A stretch of DNA of 20,195 bases from Monoraphidium neglectum. Lineage: Eukaryota; Chlorophyta; Chlorophyceae; Sphaeropleales; Selenastraceae. The notes under the pieces are model-generated. The model saw only the letters and a list, made by a program, of their open reading frames with translations, searched no databases and was not told where the DNA came from. Within the stretch, counting starts at the first letter, position 1. Each line of letters opens with the position of its first letter. This document shows, piece by piece, positions 1 through 10,800 of this stretch. The stretch is taken from assembly GCF_000611645.1 (NCBI RefSeq), contig NW_014012877.1, positions 1,372 through 21,566 on the forward strand, in the 5' to 3' direction. A program made the translations under genes and the position numbers.

Positions 1-1301
1 TGAAACAACAGGTCGAGGCCTTGACCCTGGAGGCGACGTCCCCCCACCTGACACAGCAGTGCAGCAGCGCCAAGTCCGCCACGTCATCGGGGCCCAGCCT
101 GCTGGGCAGCGTGTCAAACCTGCCCATCCCGCGTGTGGAGTCGCAGCGGCCCTGGTTCTGGTGGGTGCGCACGGCTGTGGGGGATGCTTCCCTGCTGCGC
201 TTTTGCCGGGTCTGCGGCAAGCAACGCGACAGTCCGACCACACTTTGCTCAAATGACGCACGCACACACGCACCGATGCGGTGTCGCACCAAGGCGCCAA
301 GGCACCAATACTATCACCGGCTGCGCAGGCAGGCCATCCTGGACCGCCGGCGGCATCAGTCCCAGGCAGCAGCCGCGGCCACGGCTGCGGCCTCAGCACC
401 GGACTTGGGAATCCGCATCGGAGGCGGCGGCGCCGGGCGCAGCGCGTTCTCCTACGCAACGACGCCGCCGCAGCGGGGCCCGTCTCAGTTGGACGTAGGC
501 GGGGGAGGTGATGCGCCGCCGCACGCGCCGCACAGCAGGGCGCGGCTGGATTCCGCTGCGGTGGCGCTGACAGAGGTGAGGGTGGACGCGGGCGGCCTGG
601 ACGACGTCGCAGAGGGTGATGTAGAGCTGACATCACCACCCGCAGAGGCTCAGCCACTTTGCGACCAGCAGCAACAGCACCGGCAGCAGCAGCGGGAGCA
701 GCACGAGCAGCAGCACCAACGGGAGCAGCAGCGGCAGCGGGACGCGGCAGCTAGAGCGGCGGCGGCGTCGCCCGCGCCAGAGTCTGTCGCGGACGGCGCG
801 GGGGCGCGCGGGGGCGAGCAAGGTGCAGAGGCGTCCCGCGCGGCCAACGCGGTGGCGGCCAAGACGTTCAGTGCTCTGGTGCGCAAATACGCTGCCCTGT
901 CAGAGGAGGAGGAGGCGGCGCAGCTCAAGCTGGCGGGGAAGTTTGGCAAGGGTGAGACGCTGCTGCACCAGCTGTGCTCCAGGTGCAGGGTTGCGCGTGA
1001 GGAGTGGACTCAGTGTGGTCATTGCACAGGTCATGCCTTGGACACATCAAACCTGCAAATGGCGCATGCGCAGACGCATGCGCACCTCAACCCCTCCTTC
1101 ATGACCCTGACCGCCACCCCTGCTCCTTCCCTGCCGTGCCAGGTCTGTTTGAGAACTGCCGCCGCGACCCGCGCGCCCCCGGTGTGACCCTGGAGGACTT
1201 CCTGCCCTTCTTCCCGGACGACACGGCGGCGGCCCAGGCCTTTGACTTCTTCGACAAGGACGGAGACGGTGGGGGGGGGGGCGCGGCTTTGTATATGTGT
1301 A

Positions 1302-1353
<52 letters not shown>

Positions 1354-4300
1354 TGTAAGTGCGGGTGCGCGTGTGAGCATGTGCGTGTGTGTGTGGCTGT
1401 GTGTGGAGGGGGACGAGTGCCCAAGTGTTGTGGGTGACAGGGATTGTCTTGCCATCGCCAGGCGCACAGCTATGGTGCCGAGTCCTCACTGTCTGCACCC
1501 TTGGCACGTCGACCCAAGGATTCTGTTGACCAGCGTTGCATCAACAGCCTTGTGCGTTGTTGCCCTCCTCCCTTGACAGCCACCCCACCTAACCCATGTC
1601 CCACAACCCCCCCGGCCCCCCCAGGCTTCATCTCCAAGGCGGAGATGAAGGAGGCCGTCACAGCCATCGTGGCGGAGCGCAGGGGTGAGGGGAGGGGGAC
1701 GAGGATGCAGTGAAGAAAGTGAGGGGCGTGTCCATACTCGCACAGTGCAGGGCAGCACCCGTGTGCGAGAGGCAGGGGTAGTGGGCAGTATCGGTGCGCC
1801 CACACTTTCCCGCCCATCCACACTGACTGTTCTTGCCCCCCTCTACCTCCGCTCCCTCATACACAAGACATGGCGACCTCCCTGCGCGACACCGACTCAA
1901 TAGTGGCGTCCCTGGAGGCGTTCCTGGCTGGCCTGGTGCACCTCACCTTTATCGCGTTCTACCTCCTGGTGTGGGACATCAACGTGAGGATCAACGGGAG
2001 GGGGGGCCTTGGGGTGGCTCGGGGTGGATGTGGACTGCTTTTGAGGAGGGGGGCGTGGTGTTTGGTAAAGGCAGATTGTGTTCCTCGCTGCTCCTCATAC
2101 CGCTGCAGCACCTCCAATCCCCACTCTCACACAAACGTCCCCATCAACCCGCCTCCAACACCCTCCCCCCCAACCGACAACCCCAGGTGATGTCGGGCTT
2201 CTCCACCTTCTCAGCGACAGTGCTGGCCCTCACCTGTGAGGGAGCGGCTTGAAGGCGGGGGATGGGGTATCACGTAGAGTCGTGACGTCCTGCGGCGCCC
2301 GAGCGCGAGCCGACCCCGCTTCACTGCCAGGGGGAGTGGCAGAGCGGGGCGACAGGGTAAAGGGTTCACCCAGCCTATGGTTGCGCTCCACAAACCCGCT
2401 TGCCCCCCCCCCCCCCACCGCTCACCCCTGGCCGTCAGTTGTATTTGGGGAGAGCGTGAAGAATGTGTTCCAGAGCGCAGTCTGGTGAGCGCGGGGTTGA
2501 GGGGTGGTGGGGGTGGGGGACCTGACACCAGTCATGGCCTGCCTGACTGGCGCACGCACTCTTCGAGCCTGCCTGCCTGCCTCCCGGGCAGCTGAGGGGC
2601 AAGGTCCTGCTTTGAGGTGTACGCCAGGCGCAGCGCAGCTCCTCAGGCTCAGGGTTGACAGAAGCCTTGCACCAAGCATGCTCTTCCCCTCCACCCCTGA
2701 CTTGAACGACCGTTCCTGGTGCCACCGCTGCTCGCACCCTGCAACTTTGCTTCTTTCCGCTCCCCCCTTGGCAACATCCCCCAGGCTGTTTGGCAACCAC
2801 GCCCTGGACGTGGGTGACACCATCATGATGCCTCCAGACGACACCTGGCACCGCGTCAAGAAGGTGGGGGGCCGGGGGCGGGGCAAATGCATGGGCGCCT
2901 TGTGGGATGCCGTTGTGTTTAGGCTTGTGTGTATGTGTGTGTGTGAGTGTGTGTGTGTGTGTGTTGGGAGGGGTGGGCCGCTTTGGTGGGGGGGCGTTGA
3001 ATTGGAGGGTGTGAGTCACGTTGCTGTGGCATGACACAAGGGAGCGGGCACCCAGTTGCCAGACGCTAGGCACCCTGCAGGCTGTCAAAGCGCGAGCGGT
3101 GTGCGGCTAGCTGAGCCTGAAACGACGTGCTGGCAACCAATTGCGACCTTCTTGGTGGCTGGGAGCCGGGTACGTGCGCACATTGATCGCTGCATCGCGC
3201 CCCTTGAGCTCCCCATTGTTGGGCGGCTGACCCCCTTCCCCTTGCACCCCACGGCCTCAGTTTGGCCTGGTGGACACTGTGCTGGTGAGGGAGAACGGCG
3301 ACCTGGTGCACGTGCCCAACAACAAGCTCTGGTGGGCCGGGGGAGGGGGGGGGCGTGGGGGAGCGGGGGGGAGCGGCCGGCAGGGGTGGTGGTATGCTAC
3401 ACGCAACCACCCCTGCAGGCAGGTTTTGGGTTCCGGCATGCCGCCTCAGCTTCCCGCTGTCCACGCGTGTAGACCAGGTCTTTGACCCCTGGTCACCCCC
3501 CAGTCTCCCTGCAGCCTCTGCACGCACCTCTCACAGCAGTACGCAACACACGGCGCCCGCGCAGGACTGCGCCCATCGTCAACCTCACACGCAGTGGCAG
3601 GCGCACTGACATCACGCGCATCCTCATTGACACAGGTGAAGCGCCAGCAAGCACACAAGGGCTTACGCTGCGGCAGTCGCGCATCGCAGCGCAGGGGTTC
3701 CCACCACCCCAGTCACGGCGCGAGCTGTGCTGCCCGTTGCAGCGACCAGGCCACCGCAAGCGCACCCCGCACACCCTTGCCGCCACGACCCCCGACCCCC
3801 GACCGCTGCCCCCAGATGCCCCGTCCAAGGCGCGTGACGTGCTGCGCGACGCCCTGGTGGCGCACTGCGCCGGCCCTGGCAAGGGCGACTTTGTTGGGGA
3901 GCCGCGGGTGCGGTTCAGCGGGCTCACCCCTGAGGGCAAGTCGCGGCTGTCTATCAGCTGGACCTACACGTTTGGGGGTGAGCGGCCTTGGGCACGCACG
4001 CGTGTGCACATGTGTGTGTGAGCGCGTGCGTGTGTGTGTGTGTGTGAGAGTGTGGAGGGGGGACATGGTTGGCTTTGGGGAGGAGAGGCAAGCGGGAGAT
4101 GGGCGGAAGCAGTGGAGGGGAGTTTGGGGGCCGGGGACAGTGCGCAGGATTGGGCATGATGTATTTGTCGTCCACCTCAATGGACGCTTCACTGCAAGGA
4201 CAGGAAAGCACCCTGTCATGCTGCCGCACTTCCAGCCCAGGGCCGCGGCCAACGCCTGACGTAACCTTCCCCCCTTTCCCCTGTTCCTCCTGCAGCCACG

Positions 4301-4423
4301 GATGCGCGCTATGCTGTGGTGCGGGACAGCATCCTAGCGGTGATGAAGGACGCACTTGGCGGCTTTGGGGCGATGCACACGCTTCCGGTGCGCAGCATGC
4401 CGCAGCACCACAAGAGTGACTGA
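1..4423 (+). CDS. MscS-like mechanosensitive ion channel with EF-hand (5' partial, 11 exons in window)
   Basis: This gene encodes a membrane channel of the MscS/MSL family, which gates in response to membrane tension. Proposed exons are 3-951, 1143-1268, 1625-1684, 1868-1983, 2187-2235, 2439-2484, 2785-2863, 3261-3331, 3565-3635, 3816-3977 and 4296-4423 (TGA). All introns are GT-AG and all phases join, giving about 618 residues in the window. Seen in order: a basic and Gln-rich soluble region; an EF-hand loop DKDGDGFISKAE (about residues 354-365) split by an intron; a membrane helix about 390-413 ending YLLVWDIN; a pore-lining helix beginning VMSGFSTFSATVLALTFVFG; the beta-domain signature ALDVGDTI; then PNNKLW and PIVNLTRS, typical of MSL proteins. 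The N-terminal membrane helices must lie to the left of the window. The first exon may hide another intron at about 130-290, where the translation looks non-conserved and CA-rich. Family assignment is firm; exact splice sites are inferred. Confidence 0.88.
655..765 (+). repeat. CAG-rich tract encoding a Gln/Arg-rich low-complexity segment
   Basis: Imperfect CAG/CAC/CGG triplets encode a run of about 28 mostly Gln, His, Arg and Glu residues inside the first exon of the channel gene, upstream of the EF-hand. Such insertions are common in chlamydomonad proteins. It stays in frame. Confidence 0.7.
1306..1352. repeat. (TG)n microsatellite in channel intron 2
   Basis: This is an uninterrupted TG dinucleotide run of about 47 nt, flanked by imperfect TG repeats to about 1405. 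It lies inside the 1269-1624 intron that splits the EF-hand codons. A run of 12 G follows the donor site of the same intron. Confidence 0.9.
2921..2964. repeat. Imperfect TG microsatellite in channel intron 7
   Basis: A TG-rich tract with a few interruptions lies in the 2864-3260 intron, just after the donor of the exon that carries the ALDVGDTI motif. Confidence 0.8.
4009..4054. repeat. Imperfect TG microsatellite in channel intron 10
   Basis: An interrupted TG run lies close to the donor in the 3978-4295 intron. The intron also contains a G-rich segment up to about 4140. Confidence 0.8.
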
Positions 4424-5042
4424 GGGGTGCCCGCCTCACTTGGCCTGGAGGAGCTGAGGGCCGCGGGCACGAGACCCCCGGAGGGGCCGCCTTTGTTTGA
4501 AGGGGCCGCATAACCCAGGGCTGCGCCGTTCCTCCCGTGGTCAGCAATCAGGGCTGCAGCAACAAGCACTGCCCCACACAACTTGGGCCCGGCGATGCTG
4601 CTCTAATCAGCACTTTAGCCGTGTGAAGAGCTGCCCCAGTGATTCAGGTTTATGAGCGTTTTTATCAGGCCATGTGACGCCCGTTGTTATCAGCCCTGTG
4701 TCGATGGCTGCTTGGCGCTGGCTGTTGGCAGACACTTTTTGGGCGCATAGATGCGAGCGTTTATGTGATGGGCTTCCTTGCCCGCATGTTGAGACCATGT
4801 GCACAGCCTGCAGTAGAATCAGAAGTTACTGTGTGGATCAATTACTTGGCTGGGAGCTCTAAACATGCATGAGTGGCACACCCGCAGGACCCTGTTACAC
4901 AACTGCCTCGTGAATCTCACACCAACCCTCAGCTGCGTGTGAGGGCTGGCGGATGAGGTGTTGAGGCCGCCTGCAGCAAGAGGGTCGCCCCTCACCCGGC
5001 CTGCCGGGCCTCTGTGACCCTCCCGCCCCGTCCTCCCGCGCT
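4424..5042. other. Convergent 3' intergenic region between channel and C2 genes
   Basis: This stretch should hold the 3' untranslated regions of both convergent genes. No credible coding exon was seen. The part from about 4600 to 4880 is visibly lower in GC than the flanking genes. No plus-strand TGTAA was found after the channel stop, so its polyadenylation signal is unidentified. A minus-strand TGTAA is listed separately. Confidence 0.6.
4895..4899 (-). promoter_or_regulatory. Candidate TGTAA polyadenylation signal of the C2 gene
   Basis: TTACA on the plus strand reads TGTAA on the minus strand, about 145 nt after the C2 stop codon. TGTAA is the usual polyadenylation motif of chlamydomonad green algae. 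A five-base match alone is weak; position and strand add support. Confidence 0.5.
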
Positions 5043-6782
5043 CTACTCCTCGTCGTCGCTCATCATCATCTCGCCGCCGTCCAGCATGTCCAGCAGGGCG
5101 CTGTCATCCTCCACCACTGCAGGGGGGGTTGGGGGGAGGGGTTGGAGGTGGTCGTGGGTTGAGGGTGGCACTTCTTTGTGTGGTAGGGGGGATTGAGCGT
5201 GATTCATCCTGGGTGCAGGCTGCCAAGTGCCGCGCTGGCGTGCAGCGCAGGGAGCCGAAGCAACGCCACAATAGAAGTTGGGCGTGGTGGCCTGGCAGGT
5301 CAAGGAGCACTGGCCAGCGTTGCTGCCGTTGCACTGAACTGTCACGTGCTCCAGCAGCCTAGGCCCGCTCGACTGCCGTGCAGCCCCCTAACCCCAGACG
5401 CACCATCCTCCTTGCCAAAGCCCTTGGCGGTGAACATCATGTCCACCTGCGGTGGGTGTCGGGTTACGTTTGAGCCCACGAATTGAAGGGTTGCAAGTAT
5501 GCGAGGGTTGCAGCGTCATGAGGCGCCCCTCTGTCGTAGGGCGCCCTCACACACGCTGCTCGCAGTGCCCTGGGGACTAGCTTCCTGCCGCAAGACACGC
5601 CCAATTGCTCGCTGCGGCCCCGCTGCTATGTGGCCCCAGTAGCTGGTCCCACCCTCGCACGCCCTTACCTTGCCGCCGGGCACGATGAGGCCCTTGTATG
5701 TGGGCTTGTTGACGATGAGCACATTGAGGAGGTACTCGCCTGCAAAGGGGGGAAGCGCGCGCCCGCACGGTGATTGTGTGTGTGCGCCAGCGGCAGCATC
5801 AGCCTGGCTCTACCATCCACCCTGCAGCAGGTCCTGCAGCAGACACTTGGCTCAGGGAACATACAAGCAGGCCAGCTGGCGTAGCCAGCAAGGGCTGGGG
5901 CCACCATGCCAACCCCAGCGTTTGCTCCCTTCACCTGCCTGCCTCCGTGCCCCCCCCCTCATCCCGCTCACACTCGTCGCCGATCTGCTTCTCCTCGCCC
6001 TCCGCCCCCATGAGGAACTTGACAAAGCACCGGGTGGTGGCCTCGTCCGCCACCGCAAATTCAAAGGTCTCCTCCCATGTGGGGTCCAGGCCTGCAGGGA
6101 TTGGTTGCAGCGAACAGCGGGGGCGGCGGGTGGTTCACTGAAGGTCATAAAGGCGCAAAAGGGATGAGAGGCAATGAGCTCCAAGCAAGGAGTGACCGGG
6201 TATGGTCCACTAAACCGAGTCTCTCAGGCCAGTCCAGTCCCCATTGGGCTGCTGGCACCCACTCGGCAATGCTGTGCTCCTCCACTGCGCTCACAGCGGC
6301 ATCGTGCCCACAGGATCACTTCCTCTGCAAAATCTCCTCAACCAATCACAGACACCAGGCCCTCCAGAGAACCCACACCCAGCACCTCATGAGCGCCGCT
6401 TCTTACCCAGGCCGATGGTGGTGCGCTGCTCCTCGTCACCAACCCGCACGACCACCTGGGATCGCTGCTTGGTCACACCGTAAGCCTGCACGTGCAGCGT
6501 AAGGCGTAATGGGAGCGTCACAGCTGCGCGTGACAGAGCTGAGTGTTGCGCATTTCGGGACTGTTTGGCATCGGGCTAGCGCGCTGCTGCAGCCGCCATT
6601 TGCGGCAGACCGCGCGTGGTCGCTGGCTGCCAGCCCCTAATCACGGATGACGATAAAAATGCTTAATCCCGAATGACACCCTGGAGCAGAGGCCTCGTGG
6701 AATCGGGGGCAAAAAACGGCACCTTGAGATCCAGCTTCTTGACATTGCAGCTCGCGACGTTGACGATCAAGGTTTTCGACAT
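5043..6782 (-). CDS. Small single-C2-domain protein with acidic C-terminus (6 exons, complete)
   Basis: Proposed exons in transcription order are 6782-6723, 6485-6407, 6091-5972, 5739-5669, 5446-5404 and 5116-5043 (TAG). All introns are GT-AG and phases join exactly, giving 148 residues. The ATG at 6782 is followed directly by a C2-like first strand (MSKTLIVNVASCNVKKLDLK). Later C2 hallmarks are SQVVVRVGDEEQRTTIG and LDPTWEETFEFAV, the latter matching the NPxWNExFxF pattern of C2 domains, then EEKQIGDECEYLLNVLIVN. The tail is acidic and Met-rich, ending MMMSDDEE. C2 domains usually bind membranes or partner proteins, often through calcium. Here the usual Asp residues of the first calcium loop are not evident, so calcium-independent binding is likely. 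No signal peptide or membrane span was seen. The exact role is unknown. The final intron has a G-rich acceptor region, and splice sites are inferred. Confidence 0.82.
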
Positions 6783-7374
6783 TTTGCGTCGATAATCCCT
6801 TCTTCCTCGCGGAGATGCGGATGCAGGCGTCCACGGAGAGTAAATGGCGGTCAGATCACGGGCTACAGTCTCGCAATCTGATTAGAAGACTTGATACTTT
6901 TTAGAGATGGACGAGTGTGGTATTATTGCGGATCGTAGGGACCGGGATTGGTTACTCGGGTGACCCTCGCCGTGTTCGAGCAGCTCGGCATCCGCTAAGC
7001 ACTGCGCCGTACCTCCTTGAAGCAGCGGGTACACAAAGAAACGAGATATCATTTTCAAATGGAGAAGCCTACCAGAGGCCTTCTTCACTGTCTATGGGCT
7101 GAGGGACCGGTCAAACAACATCGTCACATTTTGCATCAATTTCTCGGCCTGTTGCGCCCACATTCCCACCCCGCATGCACCGGTAATGCATACACACCAT
7201 GATGCACGAGCAGCGTTACTGAAGCACCACCCGTTTGGCACGTTATGAGGTTGTTTGTGTCAGCTTTTCGGCTTCAAGCGAGCATCTTTGCCGGCCCGTG
7301 CATGCTGTGCAGAGCTCATCGGCACAACGTTAAGACTGGTGGTCTGCTTGCCTGCACCAAGAGGTTTGATTTTG
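6783..7374. other. Intergenic region upstream of the C2 gene, downstream of the PKS
   Basis: No coding exon was recognised on either strand. I specifically looked here for a ketosynthase active-site exon and saw none. The region is lower in GC than the genes and should contain the 5' leader and promoter of the C2 gene on the minus strand. A minus-strand CCAAT (6951-6947) lies about 165 nt before its ATG. It could be a promoter element but is a short, common motif. No clear TATA box was seen. Confidence 0.5.
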
Positions 7375-7379
7375 TTACA
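7375..7379 (-). promoter_or_regulatory. Candidate TGTAA polyadenylation signal of the PKS transcript
   Basis: TTACA on the plus strand reads TGTAA on the minus strand, about 310 nt after the proposed PKS stop at 7690-7688. If used, it means the PKS transcript really ends here, after a truncated ketosynthase. Confidence 0.45.
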
Positions 7380-7687
7380 CACAGTTGAATTAGCAAAATA
7401 AGAGGACCACCCCAGGCCTTAGAAGCCGACACTCGCCCAGCCCTGCAGTGCGGTTCAATGGGTGATAGATCCAAGGGCAGGATGCATGTGTCAGGTGCGC
7501 ATTTGTACGTGGGGGCCCAGTGGGTGTGCACAAGCACGCACGTGTGCATGCACACCATGACTATTATTGTGCGTGCTTATTGCAGATTTAGCTGTGTGTT
7601 TTGCAAACGTGTATGCAGATGATTGAACAGCATGACAGGCGCAAGGCGCCTAATGACCACACAACCAAACACTCGATAATCATTTGC

Positions 7688-7804
7688 TCACACACTACAC
7701 TGTAGGCAAGCCAGCATGAATGCACATGCACGCACACACAATAGCACCCACGCACGCACACACACGCATGCACACACGCACGCACGCGCACGAGCGCGCA
7801 CGCA

Positions 7805-7896
<92 letters not shown>

Positions 7897-10800
7897 GCGC
7901 ATGCAGCCCCATCCCCTCACCATGAACGCCAGGCCGTTGCCAGTCACCGCCATGCTGCTGCCAGGCGCCCCATACCGCGCCAGCAGCTCCCCGTGCTCCA
8001 GCCAGATGCACCCCACAAATACGCCGCCGCGGGACCCCGCGAGCTCCTGCAGCGGGCGCCCGCTGCCCACGGCGGCGTCCGCCACCTGTTCGAGCAGCAG
8101 GCGCTGCTGGGGGTCCATCATGGCCGCCTCCGCGGCGGACAGCCCGAAGGCCGCCGCGTCGAAGCAGTGGACGTCGGGCAGGAAGGCGCCCCAGCGCGTC
8201 GAGACGCGTGGCGATGACGTCATGCTGACGTCAGGGGCGGCCGGGTGGTAGACGGCGTCCACGTCCCAGCGGGGGTAGGGGGCGGCCGAGTGGAGCTCCG
8301 AGCCGTCGCGCATGGCCGCGTAAAGGCCGCCCGCCCCCGCGGCGCCAGGGAAGCGGACCGACAGCGCGGTCAGCAGCAGGGGGCCGCGACGCGGCGCAGC
8401 GGCGGCCATCGACGCAGTGGGACCAGCGGCCGGCTGCAGGGGCGGCGGATCGCGGGCATCGGTTGGAGCTGCGGAGGCGCTGTCGCTTGGGATGCCTCCG
8501 GGGTACTTGGTGGTGGCGATGAAGCCTGCAACAATGGTTGGCAGCGCGCAAACAAGCCGCAGCGGAAGCGTCGGTGCATCGCCGGGCCATGATTCATGCC
8601 CACAAAACAGGGTAACCTGCATCTAATTCATGCATCCTCCGCGGCGGACCGCAAACTCATCCGCGCAAGAGAAGCCCCAGCCACGGCCGCACCCATGCTC
8701 AATTAAGCCCTCTGGCCCCCTGGACCTTCCACGTACCCGCAACCGCCGCCGGCGTCGGGTGGTCAAACGTGAGCGTGGGCGGCAGGTCGACCTCAAACAT
8801 GTCGGACAGCGCGTTGCGCAGCTCCACCGCGCCCAGCGAGTCCAGCCCCGACTCCATCAGCGGCGCGTCAGGCCCCAGCTCCCGCCCCACCACCGACGCG
8901 ACGGCCGCGGCAACGCGCGCTGCGATCGAGCCGAGGGCCGGGGCTGTGGCCGCCGAGGGGCCTGCGGCGGCGGCGGCGGCAGGGGCTGCGGCAAACGCCT
9001 CAAAGAGGGCAGGCGGATGCGGCAGGCGGGCCAGAAAGCGGCGCCACTTGATTGGTGTCGCTGCCACGACGGGCTTGGTGCTGGCGGCGGAGGCGGTCAG
9101 GGCGCCCTCGAGCGCGGCCAGGCCCGCCTTCGGGCTGACCAGCGCCATGCCCATACGCTCCACGCGCGCAGCCGTCTGGGGGTCGTTGGCCGCCATGCCC
9201 GCGCCCGCCCACGCGCCCCATTGCACGCTGAGCGCCGTGACGCCGCCGGCCTGCAGCGCCGCCGCCGCCGCGTCGAGTGCTGCGTTGGCTGCGGAGTAGT
9301 TGGCCTGGCCGGGGCTGCCCAGCAGGGACGCCACTGAGCTGAAGAGCACGGTGGTGGCGACAGGGTGGCGGCGCAGCAGGCGCTGCAGCAGCTCCAAGGC
9401 CTGGACCTTGGGGCCAAACACCTGTTGCGCAATTGGAGGGGTAAAGGGAAAGACAACTCAGCAGAAGGGAGGTCAGCGAATTGTTTAGTGCAGGGTACTC
9501 GTGGATCCACAGCAAGTGGCCTGTAGGCTTCCAGCTGACTGACTTGTTGTCACAGCAAGCACTGTTTACAGAGAGATCACATATCTTCTGATGCAGCATC
9601 CCCTCACCTTGCGCACGCCGCTGGCGGTCTGGTTGGCGAACGTAGCATCCGCCAGCACACCGCCGCCGTGCAGCACTCCCAGCACCTCACGGCCGCCCAG
9701 GCTCGCCTCCAAGGCAGCCGCGTCCGCCGCAGCACCGCCGTCGCACGCCACTACAGACACGGCGGCGCCCTGGGCGGCGCTGGCACGGCTTGATCCCAGC
9801 AGCTGCTCTGCCAGCGGCCCTGACAGCCGCCCGCTGCGGCTTGCGGCAGGGATCCAGCCCACCCCACTCTCCGCCAGCCAGCGCACCATCAGGCTGCCCA
9901 GAGTGCCTGTGCCGCCCAGCACGATCACTGCGCCATTACAGCCCCGCTCGCCCCTGCTGAACGGTGGGGAGCCCCTGCCTCTGCCGCCACCAAAGCCGGA
10001 AGTGGCAGGCACGGCGCCAGAGGCGCGCACCACCACCTTGCCTACGTGGCGCGCCTGGCTCAGCTGGCGCAGGGCCGCTGCCGCGTTGCGCAGATCGTGC
10101 ACTGCGCTGGGCAGAGGACGCACGACGCCCGCAGCCAGGCGCGCCGACAGCCGCGCCATGGCTGCGTGCAGGCCTGCCTCAGGCATGAAGTCAACCGCCA
10201 GCAGGCTGTATGCCACGTCGGGACGCTGAGCGGCCACCGCAGTGCCGCTCCACACGTCGCGCTTGCCGATCTCCACCAGCCGCCCGCCGCGCCGCAGCAG
10301 CGCCAGCGCGCCGCCCACCATGCCCGGTGACGTCAGGGAGTTGAGCACCACGTCCGCGCCGCCAAACAGAGCGCACTCCTCAAAGCAGCCCAGGCCGCGG
10401 GAGCTGGACACGGCGTCCACGCCCAGCGAGCGCAGCAGTGCGCGCTTGGCGGGGCTGCCGGCCGTGGCCAGCGGCCGCGCTCCCAGCGCCTGCACCAGCT
10501 GGATTCCCGCCAGGCCGACGCCGCCCGCTGCAGCCGGCAGCAGCACTCGCTCGCTAGGCCGCAGGGCAGCCACTTGGTTGAGCGCTGCGTCGACGGTGAT
10601 GAATACGGTGGGCATGGTGGCGGCCGCCTCAAAGCCGACGTTCTGCGGCACCGGCACCAGCGTGAGCGCAGAAGCGTGCACGTGAGAGCCCAGGGATCCG
10701 GTTGCGAGGCCGAAGACTGCGTCCCCGGGGCGCGCGCCGGCGGCGGCGTTGGAGGCGAGCACGACGCCGGCGCAGTCGCCTCCAGGGTTGCCTGGGTCGC

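Noticed and set aside
1031..1507. Minus-strand open frames rich in Thr-His repeats
   Set aside because: They are produced by the TG microsatellite in an intron of the channel gene and have no conserved sequence.
2403..2416. Poly-C run and nearby poly-G runs (for example 1271-1280)
   Set aside because: Homopolymers in introns of a GC-rich genome; possible sequencing error sites but not features in themselves.
7316..7558. Minus-strand 80-codon open frame between the PKS and the C2 gene
   Set aside because: No recognisable motif, lower coding quality, and it overlaps the candidate PKS 3' untranslated region and TGTAA signal.
7588..7920. Reading the last PKS exon straight through the CA repeat (Cys-Val repeat protein to a stop near 7588)
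   Set aside because: The frame is open, but the translation is a pure Val-Cys repeat. A good GTGAGG donor precedes it, so an intron is the more likely reading. It remains possible only if the intron is retained.
8215..8231. TGACGTCA palindrome followed by a second TGACGTCA-like site
   Set aside because: It resembles a CRE-type binding site, but lies inside the well-conserved KS-C coding exon, where the sequence is explained by the protein.
8630..9337. Plus-strand open frames opposite the KR-B/ACP-B exon
   Set aside because: Arg/His/Gly-rich translations without conserved motifs; the minus strand here encodes clear KR and ACP signatures.
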